Shown: positions 43,765-55,166 of the stretch, piece after piece | Layout of the letters: each line of letters begins with the position of its first letter | Numbering within the stretch: the first letter of the stretch is position 1 | Assembly: GCF_037975245.1 (NCBI RefSeq) | Contig: NC_092580.1 | Span: 33,722,501-33,786,500, forward strand | Origin: Apostichopus japonicus | Lineage: Eukaryota; Echinodermata; Holothuroidea; Aspidochirotida; Stichopodidae | Length of the DNA stretch: 64,000 nucleotides | Direction of reading: 5' to 3' | The notes under the pieces: model-generated | Told to the model about the DNA's origin: nothing | The model's database searches: none | What the model saw: only the letters and a program-made list of their open reading frames with translations | Made by a program: the position numbers and the translations under genes

Positions 43765-45925
43765 TCTAGGATAGGAAAGATGGATTCAACTCAAGTAATG
43801 GAGTTTGGCTTCAGGAAAGGCCATGACCCTAGTCATGCTATTCTTGAAACGTTACATTGTATTCGCTCATACTTAGACAAGGGCGAAAATGTTCTGTCTT
43901 TATTTGAAGAAGGCGTTTGATACCATCGATCATAAAATTCTCCTTAAAAAGCTTTTTGCATACGGCATTCGTGGAAATGCATATAACAGGTGCGTATCCA
44001 GGGGGCGGGGCGTTGGGGGCGCGCCCCCCGGGTAAGAAAAAGAGGAGAGAAAAAAAGAGAAGAAAAAAGGAAAAAAGAGGGGAAAAAGAGGAGAGGAAGG
44101 AAGGGAAAAGAAAAAGAATAAAGAGAGAAGAAGGAGAAAAGGAGGAAGTAAAAGAAAAACACGAAGACACCGGGAAGAGAAAGAGGAACAATGACATCAT
44201 TACAGCGCTGAAAGGTAGCCAGGGACGGATCAATGATTTCGTAAAAGTGTGCCTCACCCTACCCCTTACACCGACAACTCCATTTTTTTGACGTTTCCAT
44301 TTTCCTCTCTCACTAATGATCTATATATATACTATATATGGTCTATCATAACGCGTGTGTAGAATTGTGCTATGAAACCAACTGTGGCTGGTCTCGAACT
44401 CGACCGTGTCGTCGGGGAACATGACGCATTTTGGGATGGGGGCGACCCACAGAAGATGCGATCAGGCCGAACATGACGTGTGCCGGGTTGACAAGCTTCA
44501 AAAAGGTTATGGATGGAAAAAAAACTATTAGGAAATACTTGGTTCTCTGGCAAAAAGTGTACATCTGGTTGGTCATTTCAAGCCCTAGAAGTGCCGTTTC
44601 CGGTGATCTGGGGGGTATCAAAACCAGAAATTTTCTTGTACGCTGCGCGCCAACCGATGGTGGCGCTCCGCTTAGATAGTAATTCGCGCTCCCCGGATTG
44701 GAAAATCCTGGATACGCGCCTGTATGATGTCTTGTCAGCTACCTATCCAATAGAAGACAGTGTATGTATGTTAATGGTATTTTATCTGACCAGTGTATTA
44801 TTAATACTGGCGTTCTTCAGGGGTCAGCGTTGGGACCATTGTTATCTATTATATATGTTAACAATATTAGTAACCTAATTCCTAACGATCATCTGAGGCT
44901 CTTTGCTTTGTCCATGACACAAATTGTGTAAACCTTCAGTCCAAGGCCAAATTGACTTTAGGGAAACTTAAATATTGGTTTGACGCAAACAGACTTACAC
45001 TACACCTTGGCAAAACCAACTACACAGTATTTCACCGTAGAGAGCATGATTTCCATCCCTGCCCAGATTCCTTTACTCTAAATAATACTCAGATCTGTAG
45101 AACAACTTGTGCCAAATACTTGGGGGTTCTTATTGATGATAAACTGACCGTCAAGCCACATATATAGATGACAATTGCAACAGCCTTATCAAGTACACAT
45201 GCATTTTCTATCGCCTTAGATGTTCACTTCCACTCACCATCGCTCTCCAGATTTACTATGCACTAGTCTACTCTAGGATATCCTATATATGGTGTGGAAA
45301 CGTATGGTATGACCAATATTTCCGTTCTAAAGCCTTTACAAGTTCTACAAAATAGAATTCTAATAACGATCACGTTCAACTACTGGTGTTTTCCTTATAC
45401 TAATACTCTGCACAGTATACTCTTGGTGTCCTCAAAGTAAACGATGTTCATATTTTCAAAATGTGTACTTTTGCATACAAATACGTTAACAATGCACTGC
45501 CTCGTGTCTTTCGAAATATTGTACACCCAAGATTTGGGTCTGATATCCCAAACGTCACGAGAACAAATGTACTGTTCTCTGTCACTAGACATCGCTCTAA
45601 ACATGGTAAGTTTCTGCTAAACAATTATTGTTATAAAATATGGAATGATCTCCCAACTGGTATTAGACATCATATCATTTGCTTCATTTAAGTATAACTA
45701 AAGAGTTATCTAACCTCCAAGTACCGTGATTGATATTATTGTCAATTTTGTTTTGTACATTTTGTTTTTCTTTCTTATTTTGTTCTGTTATTTTTTTTTA
45801 TTTTTCTTTAGGGTTACTAGCTTTGATAAACATTTTATGTTTTTTCTATTATCCTGTATATACCATCACTGCACTGCTTTATATGAATATGTAGATGCAA
45901 AATATATTGACTGAACTGAACTGAT
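43765..45925 (+). mobile_element. LINE (CR1/Jockey-like) RT fragment, interrupted by a hAT-like insertion
   Basis: 43795-43985 reads GFRKGHDPSHAILETLHCIR, then KKAFDTIDHKILLKKLFAYG and IRGNAYN: reverse transcriptase block. The match resumes after 44712 with LSNRRQCVCVNG, then NTGVLQGSALGPLLSIIYVN and LIPNDHLRLFA. It continues with WFDANRLTLHLGKTNYTVFH and CAKYLGVLIDDKLTVKPHI (44952-45167), and ends with FAYKYVNNALPRVFRN, RHRSKHGKFLLNNYCYKIWN and a 3' tail at TTGACTGAACTGAACTGATT. Frame shifts and stops show it is dead. The 5' part of ORF2, including the endonuclease, is missing. Confidence 0.85.
43987..44712 (-). mobile_element. hAT-like element inserted in the LINE
   Basis: The ends on the + strand are CAGGTGCGTATCCAGG and GGATACGCGCCTG. 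On the minus strand the order is the same as in other copies: CAGGCGCGTATCCAGG end, shared core (44628-44680), then the block nearly identical to 7416-7896 with a long polypurine tract (44030-44195). It splits the RT frame after GNAYN. Flanks are TATAA and TATGA; no clean 8-bp duplication is seen. Confidence 0.8.
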
Positions 45926-46004
45926 TAGAAACGTTGTTGGGAATGAGATGACAGTCTGCTCTGTTGTTTGTCCAGTAGGCCTGTACTAGAGTTGCAACAT
46001 GGAG

Positions 46005-46282
46005 CAGGCGCGTAGCCAGGAATTTGCCAAGGGAGGGGTGAAACTGTTTAATCGTCATTTCAAACTATCTAAGCGTAGCGCCACCATGATTGGCGCGAAG
46101 CGTTCAAGAAAATTTTGGCTGAAAATGCCTCCCAGATCGCTGGAAACTGCACTTCCCAAGCCTTGTAAGTTGCATCTTAGCATTTTCTCTTTTTAAAATT
46201 ATAGCGATATCATAAAAACATTTTTTTTGTAAATATGCTCAAGGGGGCGGCTGCCCCCTCCCCCCCCTTGGCTACGCACCTG
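46005..46282 (+). mobile_element. hAT-type MITE, 278 bp, 8-bp TSD
   Basis: The ends are CAGGCGCGTAGCCAGG and CTTGGCTACGCACCTG. Flanks are ACATGGAG (45997-46004) and ATATGGAG (46283-46290), an 8-bp duplication with one change. The shared core is at 46066-46115. Subterminal blocks GGGGGCGGC / GCCCCCTCC precede the right end. Confidence 0.88.
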
Positions 46283-46572
46283 ATATGGAGACTGATATAC
46301 AAAATGCAAACAATATAATATTATAGAAGAAAGAGACCACTTGTAAGTAAACAACAACGCACCGTTAAGCGACATTTAAAAAATAAAAGCCTATTAAAAG
46401 CCTATTTTCTTGAGGGGTGGGAGGGGTGGGGGGGGGTTGGATGTTTTTAGAGAAGTTAACTATTTCTTCTTCACCTTGACTTTTATTTTGCAAGTATTCA
46501 TATACCTGTTTCCACTTGGACAACCTGATACGTACATTGAAATAGTCAGAAATGGGGTCAGGGTAATATACT

Positions 46573-46764
46573 TTGCTTGTATCTATGTATGTATTTTAGA
46601 TCCTCCTGCAAGCAGGAACTCGCGAAGAAGCCTCATTGGCTTATCAAAGCCGCAAGCTGTCAGTCTCAAGTCAGTCTCTTGATACATATTGAACGTCAAT
46701 GATTAAGAATTGTCAATTGTCAACAACTCTGTAACTGGACGACATACATTAATCTTGGAGTGAC
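46573..46764 (-). repeat. SINE (family B), headless copy
   Basis: It shares TTAGATCCTCCTGCAAGCAG, GAACTCGCGAAGAAGCCT, GGCTTATCAAAGCCGCAAGC and TTAATCTTGGAGTGACTCGA with 51424-51652, but stops before the tRNA-like head. TATGTATGTAT at its left edge is the 3' tail if the element reads on the minus strand. Confidence 0.75.
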
Positions 46765-46769
46765 TCGAA

Positions 46770-47637
46770 GTTCTATCCAATATCTAGTTCTATCCAATGG
46801 GAAGTTCTATCCAATATCGTTTTGCAGATGTGATATGAGTGGTTTTTGACCTATTTTCCAAGCACCTGCATCATCAGCTTATACACAGCAATAACGGCAT
46901 CTTTGTTGTTGCATTACTGAGAGGTACCAAATGCAGAATTTTTTTCGAAGATGTTTCACTGAGCTTCAGCATTTGTAGGCTTAAATTGCCATAAAAATGT
47001 TCAAGAAAATGTTTGACCTCAACATGACTTTCCACCATATATCAGTCGTGATCATGCATTGTTTAAGGCGTCTTTATTTCTCCATTACACTATGATTTTC
47101 TGAAAGGAATTCCACATCTGGACACTGCCTTAAGACCCCGGCCTCATGCAAAAACCCTATGCGACAAGTTTTTCCTGAGAATACATGGAATTTTTCCCTC
47201 CTAATTTTTTTTATTTATCATGGAACTTGCATTTTGAGTTTCTAGATGGAAATAAACTCAATTTTTGTAATACTGCGAGCCACCTAAAAATTTAATATTT
47301 GCGCTTCCCAATACTAGATACCGGTACATGTAGTTTGTGCATGGATGGTGTAGCCTCGTCCAGTTATGAAATTCTTTCCCCCAATTTGAAGTGAATTTAG
47401 AAGAAATGCTTAACATTTTTCTTAACATTCAAAGGCCCTTACCATGGAGGAAGGGATGCCCCTCAAGTTCCTAGTCCGACGTATCCCATAGACCTTGTAT
47501 TGCATTGCACTTGCAGCGTCTGTCGCTGTACAGACGACCCATTCCATATCTTTTCCTGCACGGAAAATGGACATATTTACCATTTTAGTCTGGCATACGG
47601 TACGGTAACACATATTTCTTAGGGGTTCAATTGTTCA
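46770..47637. other. No recognised gene
   Basis: TTCTATCCAA occurs three times at 46770-46820. I see no exon or element ends. Confidence 0.4.
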
Positions 47638-47645
47638 ACTTCACT

Positions 47646-48429
47646 CATAGGCATAGGAGCCTCATTTGAGTTGGGGAGGGGGGGGGGGGGCTGTAACGAC
47701 TTGCCCGAAAAATATAACCAATTTTTTTTTGCCATGCGTTCCACATGTTAATGTGCATACCATATAGGCATTCAGGAGTTATTACATCACATGCCAGTAA
47801 CATAAAATCATTTCCCGTGTTATTACCCTTCCTTATTGGTTATAATAATTGGGGAGTCCTTACAACAATGATGATAATAATATAAGTTTAACCATTGCAA
47901 AAACACATTGCAAATTCTTCTTCTTTTAGTAGGTTCCAGTGGCAGAGCTAGGGGTATTGGTCTGGGGGGAGAGAATGGTCTGTAAGGGCGCTTTCGACAC
48001 TATCTAAGCGGAGCGCCACCACAGGTTGGCGCGGAGCGTACAGACATTTTTTGAGTAAAGATACTCCCTAGATTGCCGGAAATGACCCTTTCCAGGCCTT
48101 GCTAATTTGCAGAGAAACGAAGCATAAATAGGTGTCATCGCCATTTGCCAGAAAATTGCACCAACAAAATGTGACAAATGTCAATAGGTATTTCAGAGCG
48201 CAATAGAAACGTCAATAATCGCGAATACGTAGAAAGTGGTAAAAAGCTGAAAAGGGCGCCAGCAGTCCATTTGAGTCTGCCAGGGGGCATCTGCCCCCTC
48301 TGACTGTATGGACGCTCCGCTACTGGTAGGTGCCCGAAAAATTCTCAGCATATTGCCCGAATTTTCACCAAAAAAAATTGGTTGGGGGCTGCAGCCCCCC
48401 CCCCCAGCCCCCCGCCTCCTACGCCTATG
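47646..48429. mobile_element. Outer hAT-type element with CATAGGC ends
   Basis: The ends are CATAGGCATAGGAGCC and GCCTCCTACGCCTATG. Flanks are ACTTCACT (47638-47645) and TCTTCACT (48430-48437), an 8-bp duplication with one change. G- and C-rich subterminal blocks mirror each other. It is split by the younger insertion at 47937-48325: TTGCCCGAAAAAT lies on both sides of the nested element. Confidence 0.82.
47937..48325 (+). mobile_element. hAT-type MITE nested in another hAT element
   Basis: The ends are CAGTGGCAGAGC and GCTCCGCTACTG. Flanks are GTAGGTTC (47929-47936) and GTAGGTGC (48326-48333), 7 of 8 identical. The shared core is at 48001-48050. It is the same subfamily as 6457-6833 and 62253-62614, including ACTCCCTAGATYGCCGGAAA and GGGCGCCAGCAGTCCATTTG. 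Confidence 0.88.
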
Positions 48430-48617
48430 TCTTCACTTCCTTGATCAATAAGGATTGTGTCTGCGACATTCACTTCCCTTCCTTGGACTCTCTTCGCATC
48501 ACCTTCTCGGCCACCGACCGACATAGCAACGTATGCACTGTATGTGCGCGGTGATGTTTTGAATATCCCAACATGGCCGCTGAGTCACTTCCGGCTGCTT
48601 CACACACGGAGCCGCGC

Positions 48618-49756
48618 GCGAGATTTTTTTTCCCAGCGCGGTAAAAGCCATCATTTGCATACCTTCGCTTCTCATTGGCTGCAGTCTTGCACTGTTGATG
48701 CTGGGAAGTTCTTGCTTACGCTATGCGTGTGTGTATGTTCATGAACATACACGTGCAAGCAGTGGATCGTGATTCGCATACACGTACTGTATGAACTGGC
48801 CACTGTGTTGAGACAACGTTGTTAAAAAATTTGTTAAAATGTTTTTTATTTGCTTTTGCGCGGACTTGTTTGTGTACATTTACATCCATAAGTTCGTAAA
48901 ACAAAACTGCGACCATGGACTGTGAGTGTACACGTCTCATTGTAGATGACTGTCCTTCTTTGAAGGTAATGGTTACTTAGGTTGATGATCCAAAACTGAA
49001 AAGCCAATTATCGAATTAGTTAGTTTTGACGAGGGTGAAGCTTCGAAGTGATGGTGAAACTTGCTGTACATGGTACTGCGATGGGCAATGTACGCAGATA
49101 AGTACCAGGCGTTTGATTGCTTCAAAACTGTTTAAAAACATTGGACAGCTTGACCGTTTCTGGTTGACTATTAACTTGGGATGCTTTTAATCTTTAAACT
49201 GATAGACTCTTAATTCTGAGCATAGACGTTGATTTGAATTTCAAATTCATGACCCTTTGAAACGGTTTATTATGACCCTTTGGCACGGTTTTCAGATACT
49301 ATACTACGAAATCTAGGCCTAGTATTTATTCATGCATGTTAGTAGTACCACTGCCACTGTGGATTATAGTTATTGAACACAGAAATTGTCTTACGTTTAT
49401 ATTATATGGTGCTTTTTTTGTATCATCTTCAAACTGTTCCGGTTTGATTTAACTTCTTTTAATTTACAGCAACAGAGTTGTGCGATACATAACCACATAC
49501 CCTCTACACCCGTGGCATAACACACCGACAAATAAATTAACTTTACTCAAACGCGTACCATTGTACATTCTGCTGCTAGACTGTTTTCTTTTTTGAGTGT
49601 AGCAAAGTGGCCTTGTGCAATGTGGTATGTGATGAACGATTCAGTGCATCAGCTGCTAGTTGATATTGCAATGAATCTTATGTATACTGACCCCAACCAA
49701 TGAGAAGCGAGGTATGCAAATAATGGCCTTTACCGCGCTGGGAAAAAAAATCTCGC
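48618..49756. mobile_element. Mutator-like non-autonomous element, 9-bp TSD
   Basis: Terminal inverted repeats of about 62 bp start GCGAGATTTTTTTTCCCAGC and continue through GCGGTAAA-GCCAT-ATTTG, a CCTTCGCTTCTCATTGG-type block with a CCAAT box. Flanks are GAGCCGCGC (48609-48617) and GAGCCGAGC (49757-49765), 8 of 9 identical. Long TIRs beginning with G and a 9-bp duplication suggest the Mutator-like superfamily; Merlin (8-9 bp) is the alternative. There is no transposase frame. A 22-bp perfect palindrome lies inside at 48731-48752. Confidence 0.8.
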
Positions 49757-50064
49757 GAGCCGAGCGGCCTCTCCAGTTAGTGTATAGAGATCAGTGGTTG
49801 AAACGCAAAAGCTGTTGTCTTGTAAACACTGGTATTGTCGTATTAACGTCAGTGAGTGCTTGTAGGTTATTAAAACTATTATGTCGGGTAAGTTGCATTT
49901 TCTCTTTCAGTAACTCGACTTGCTTTATTGATTTCGTTGCGTCGGAGCTGTTGTGTGTGTGTTTAAGTAAAGTAGAAATAGCACATTATCATTCGTAGTT
50001 CCTCGATGTAGCGTTTCTAGCATTGGCTATCTATATATGACTTAGTATACATGTGTGGGAAGCA

Positions 50065-50185
50065 GGTCACTTCGCCCAACAACCATTTCGCCCAACTGCC
50101 ATTTCACCCAACCTTACCATTTCACCCAACCAGCCTGATCATTTCGCCCAACCAGCCTGTTCATTTCGCCCAACCTTGATTCAAT
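50065..50185 (+). repeat. Left arm of a GGGCGAAATG foldback (inverted units)
   Basis: Five to six units of CATTTCGCCCAACNNNC, the reverse complement of the array at 51755-51990. The two arrays face each other across about 1.6 kb and look like the arms of one foldback element. Confidence 0.75.
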
Positions 50186-50194
50186 ATGATACTT

Positions 50195-51260
50195 CAAAAG
50201 GAAACGTTCGGGAATTGTTAACGTTACAGGATACGAACCGAATATTAACGAAACTCGGGGATTGATCAGTGTGTTAGGGCAAAGGCGGCGGAAGCACTTT
50301 TAATCTGGGGGGGGGGGGCACCGACATCAAAGGGCACTTTGCAGAAATTCGAAAAATATGCATACTTGCACTGCAATATCCAATGTGCAAATTGGGAAAC
50401 AAGGAACAAGTTTTCTTTTGAGACAAAATGAGGTGAAATCATGCTAGTTGCTAATGTAGGAATCTTCCGAATTAGAGTTTATTTCTTGTTAATATCTTAA
50501 CAAATTTTTTCCATTCGAAATAGCTTTGAGTTTGACCCACAGAAATTCATTAAAAGTCAGGGGCGTAGCCAGGATTTGCAAAGTTGTATGCACGACTATA
50601 ATGAGCGGAGCGCCACCATCAGTTGGCGCGGAGCGTACAAGAAAATTTTTGGTTTTACAAACCCCTCAGATGGCCGGAAACGGCCCTTCCCGAGTGTTCA
50701 TTCTGGTTCCCTGGCCTCTTGCTAACTTGAGACACCTAAATTTTTATGTAGAAAAAGGGTACATTTTTAACTTGAGGAAAAGTGGGGGGGGGGGGGGCAC
50801 GTGCCCCCTGTGCCCCCCCGGTTCCGCCGCCCTTGTGTTAGGGGTTAGGTTTGATAGCAAGTGTTCGAATATTAAGGAAACTAGAAGTCCTTTACTTTGT
50901 ATAACTTTAGTAAGGAAACGTTCGGGAATTTTTAACGTTACAGGATACGAACCGATTATTAAGGAATCTTGAGGATGGATCAGTGTTTTAGGGGTAAGGT
51001 TTGATAGGTTTGATAGTAAACGTTCGGGAATTGTTAACGTTACGGGATACGAACCGAGTATTAAGGAAACTTGAAGTCGTGGTATAATTGATTACATATG
51101 TGATTACATATGTGGTTACATTGATAAAGTGGTTACATTGATTAAATATAGTACTCCAATATTACGAACGGGTTTTATATATATATATATTATTTTTTCA
51201 ATTTAATAAGGAAACGTTCGGGAATTGTTAGTCACTAGATGGATCACTGTTTTAGGGGTT
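50195..51260. repeat. Dispersed copies of an ACGTTCGGGAATTGTTAACG unit
   Basis: AAACGTTCGGGAATT(G/T)TTAACGT, ACGAACCGA-TATTAA-GAAAC and GATCAGTGT-TTAGGGGTTAG recur at about 50197, 50906, 51020 and 51208. The first copy is split by the hAT element at 50280-50835. These are diverged tandem copies of roughly 95-110 bp within the foldback interior. Confidence 0.7.
50280..50835 (+). mobile_element. hAT-type element with perfect 8-bp TSD (composite)
   Basis: The ends are CAAAGGCGGCGGAAGC and GGTTCCGCCGCCCTTG. Both flanks are TGTTAGGG (50272-50279, 50836-50843), and the interrupted repeat GTGTGTTAGGGGTTAGG confirms the insertion point. Inside, a different hAT-like left end (CAGGGGCGTAGCCAGG at 50558) plus core (50603-50655) closely resembles 33377-33600, so a second element is nested or fused. 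Confidence 0.88.
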
Positions 51261-51423
51261 AGGTTTGAAAGGTTTTTATGAAGATCGATTCCCCTGTGTT
51301 TGTATAATAATATAACTTCCATGGTATGCGTAAACGCCTAAAATAGTGTAATCCTCCCATTATACCCGAAATAACTGCTCAGACTCCGATCGATATCAAG
51401 CGGACCTCACTTTATGTATATGT

Positions 51424-51652
51424 ATGTATATGTATGTATATTAGATCCTCCTGCAAGCAGGAACTCGCGAAGAAGCCTAATTGGCTTATCAAAGCCGCAA
51501 GCTGACCGAAGTCAGTCTCTCACATTCATATTTAACGTCCATGATTATGAATTGTTAATTATCAACAACTCTGTAACTGGCCGACATATATTAATCTTGG
51601 AGTGACTCGAACCGGGGACCTTATGATTGAAAGGCACTGAGCTAACACTCCA
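51424..51652 (-). repeat. tRNA-derived SINE (family B)
   Basis: On the minus strand the head reads GGAGTGTTAGCTCAGTGCC (A-box-like) and then CCCCGGTTCGAGTCACTCC with a B box at 51604-51613. The body is shared with 46573-46764. The + strand left end has TATGTATATGTATGTATA, the tail microsatellite. Internal polymerase III promoter; mobilisation would depend on a LINE. Confidence 0.85.
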
Positions 51653-51754
51653 CTTTATGTAACTATTACGAAGTAACCTAACGCAAAATAAATCAAATTG
51701 AACTAGTGGAATAGAAAAAGTGATATAATTCTGACTGAATATTAGTTAAAATAA

Positions 51755-51990
51755 GGTTGGGCGAAATGACCAACACGGTTGGGCAAAATGACCATGCTGG
51801 TTGGGCGAAATGACCATGCTGGTTGGGCGAAATGACTATGATGGTTGGGCGAAATGACCAGGCTGGTTGTGCAAAATGAGCAGGCTGGTTGGGCGAAATG
51901 ACCATGTTGGTTGGGCGAAATGACTATGATGGTTGGGCGAAATGACCAGGCTGGTTGGGCGAAATGACCAGGCTGGTTGGGCGAAATGAT
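51755..51990 (-). repeat. Right arm of the GGGCGAAATG foldback; 21-22-bp minisatellite
   Basis: About eleven copies of GGTTGGGCGAAATGACCANGCT, ending in an (AT)n array (51986-52047). The opposite orientation is found at 50065-50185. Confidence 0.88.
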
Positions 51991-52014
51991 ATATATATAT
52001 ATATATATATATAT

Positions 52015-52047
<33 letters not shown>

Positions 52048-52050
<3 letters not shown>

Positions 52051-52623
52051 GAACTCAATTTCTATAGTAATGAGTAATTACAGATAGTGTACACTTTGAA
52101 CGTTCGTGTATAAAAATAAGTTAATCCTCGATATACAATATCAATGCTTACTATACCGTTCACAGATAACTCGTATTCAAATGATAGAAGCTGGTTGTTT
52201 ACTCATATTCAATGTAACGCCATATGTATAGGCTATATCTTTATTGTATGTCGGCTTATCAGCTGTTATCACAGATCTTCAAATAACTCCAGATCGAAGT
52301 TCTGCTCTGTGTTTACGTACCTAACTATCTTAAGAGATGGCATCAGTCTGTCTGCAGACAACGGGTTAAATTCCAACCAGCCACTCTCCCAAACTTGAGT
52401 TTAACTTAAGAATATGTCCCATACATGACAGTATTATCAGGGACACAGATGCAGGGTGGGTGCATTTTTTTTTTTGGGGGGGGGGGAGGAAATCCCAAAC
52501 TCCCCGACTGATTTTGGTATAGGGGAACGAAACTTTTATTGTAGGGCTGTATGCTGATAAGAGAAATAGTTTGAGGGTGGGGATGGGTGGGTTGTAGTTG
52601 TGTGCACGTTGAATTCGGCTCGT
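52048..52623. other. No recognised gene
   Basis: AT-rich, with a T8-10 and G-run near 52466-52488. Open frames on either strand have no recognised domain. Confidence 0.4.
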
Positions 52624-52632
52624 GCGCCGGGG

Positions 52633-53979
52633 GCGAATTTTTTTTTTCCCAAACAGGTTCTCAATTACGGAGTTTTCAGCCAATCAGATTGCTCGTGACG
52701 TCAGCATCAAACGCTTGGTAGTTCGAAAACATACACTGAGTTACACACTGACACTTAATAAAGTCTTGTTACGCGATTTCCTACAAACGCCCTAATATTT
52801 ACTTTTAATGCTTGGATAACACGTTGACCTCACTTATGATACATACGCTACATTCTATCGGTTTCGTGTTTACGTTATCCACGATTCGGGAGCCGTTCTA
52901 TTGAAATCGGAATTCGTTTCGTGGAATGGGTAGGCCTACACCAAAATCAACTTCACGACGCGAGTTCAGCCTTGAATGAATATACGCAAAACAGTTTAGT
53001 GTATTCAAGGCTTCATAATTGACGCACCCCGTAATTGACGCACCTTCAATTATTACTAGCAACGATACAGCAGGCCACCTAAACTTTTTGCAGTCAAGCA
53101 GAATTACATATTTCATGAGTTTGAATCCATTTCAGCTATTTGATGAACAAATTGTGGAAATTTTAAGCTTTTAACACCCTTCCCCCCAGTTTTGTACGTT
53201 TTTTGGGCATTTGGAAATCTTGCACCCTAAAAATAACCAACAAATTCTCAATATCATGGACAACACTACTCTCTGGAACCTGATCTGTCTAAGCTTAGAG
53301 GCTCAAAGTATAGCAAACAGCATCTAAAGTCAATGGATGAATACTAAAGCCTTCACTACAGTTAGCTTATCGACGAATGTGTCACTTAAGGGGTAAAAAA
53401 GAACTTGACACGGCAGATATTTTGTGGTCAAGTTCTGCTCAATTGTACGTTGCATATGCACAGAACAATAAATATTTTGAGATCATTACATTTCTGAGGA
53501 ACCATTCATATGAAAAACACATAGTTGAGTGATTTTGAGTTTTCCTTGATAGAAAACGTTGATCAATACCTTAAGTGCGTCAATTATGAGCCCACCATGC
53601 TACGGTATGATGTATTTCCGTCACTGCACTGTGTACACAGTTATAATATACATAGGCCTATATCGCATGTGTGATGTACCCTGTACGAAACTTTCACTGT
53701 GCGATGTTATCGATAAATGCCTTCACAGAAATCTTCGATCAAAGTAGATCATACAATACTAGTGTGCTCATTATGTCTAAACCAATTCCAAACACATCTA
53801 CATATATTTACGAAAAGCTGCGGGTAATTTTGAACGGGTATATCTTCGTTGCAACGAATGGATGCAGACATTTTGATAACCTCGAAGTGAAGGTTTTATT
53901 GTTATGACGTAACTTTTCCGACCAATCATGAGCGACTATTTATACACAATTGAGAACCTGTTTGGGAAAAAAAAATCGC
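52633..53979. mobile_element. Mutator-like non-autonomous element, perfect 9-bp TSD
   Basis: The left end GCGAATTTTTTTTTTCCCAA and following ACAGGTTCTCAATT are mirrored at the right end (AATTGAGAACCTGTTTGGGA and onward to TCGC). Flanks are GCGCCGGGG at 52624-52632 and 53980-53988, a perfect 9-bp duplication. Beyond the conserved 35 bp the arms share CCAATC-type boxes and TGACGTCA (52697) or TGACGTAA (53906). No transposase frame; interior open frames are short and unrecognised. It is the same superfamily as 48618-49756. Confidence 0.85.
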
Positions 53980-53988
53980 GCGCCGGGG

Positions 53989-55166
53989 GTCTAAAAAAAT
54001 AAATGTTTAGACGTCCAACCGTGCATTATGAGGTATGTTTATATACACTTGTTGTCTATAATTAAGTCTAAAACGTTTGCAAGTTGTGGTTGTAAATGCT
54101 AAATCCCCCTACAGAACGTCTTCCCCGGACTGACGTGCCTTCCTGCGCGTCTCCGAGTGTTACTTTAACTGTTTTAAGATCATGTGTAGTATCCCTTTCG
54201 AGGGGAATGGTGATTCACACCTGACGAAGATCACACAGTCGCAGTCTCGATGCAAGGGGACTGGGGTTGAGAGCGGATCAGTCGTTCGGTTTTGGGGTTT
54301 GCGTGCCCAGGTTCTTTCCAGGCTGGCTTTTCTTTAAAAGTACCTTAACTCTTTTATAGGTCTCTGAAGGTATCGAGACTTGTTTGTAGGCATATCCATA
54401 ATACTCATAAAAACTCCTTACATGTACCTATAGTCACTACGCGCACTCGGTTTACCATGCGCAAACTCATATCTTGTATTTGCAGCTTTCGTTTTATATT
54501 CAGTGTTACTTTAGGTACAAAATTAAATGCTATCAACTCTAGATCGTCAAAATCACTGTTGTTTTGTTTCGATATGCACCACATTCTATTCTTGGAGTAA
54601 TATCGGTAACACTTGTAACATCTTAGGCTCATCGATGAAAGTGGCTGGACTTATTATTCTATATAGGACTCAGGTCATTTGCATTGCGAAACTCAATCGC
54701 GACAAAAGACTTGCTTATCCTCAATTATAGCAATCCATAGGTGGTCTGTTATCTAAGGAATGATGAAAGAACACGTTTCTTTTGAGTGATTACAATTAAT
54801 AGAACAATGGATAAATGTTAAAGTTCCAAATAAATTAAAATTAAATTTGTCAATGTCTTGTTTTCGTATAAGAGTTTATAGCTAAACTAATATAGGCTTG
54901 TCCTTAGACCATTGCCTGTAAGATGTGTTGATTGTCATCGCAGTAAGGTCGTACTTTATGTAATGCATTGCTTGTACGTGATATTCATAACAGATTAGAC
55001 TAATAAAAAGGGTTGCTTTCAGAATGTAACGTTCGAGGACGCACTAAGAAAATAAGAAATCAAATAAATGTAATTAAATTTAATTATTAAACCTAAACTA
55101 AATACATTTAAATTCTGACACTTGATTGATAGTAACAATGAAAAGCTCTCTCAACGTCATCTTCAG
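53989..55166. other. Upstream intron or 5' flank of the amidase gene
   Basis: No start exon of the amidase could be recognised. The exon at 55167 needs an upstream exon ending in phase 1. Confidence 0.4.

Noticed and set aside
43987-44712. 8-bp target duplication at this hAT-like copy
   Set aside because: Flanks GCATATAA and TATGATGT do not match over 8 bp; only a TATAA/TATGA resemblance is present.
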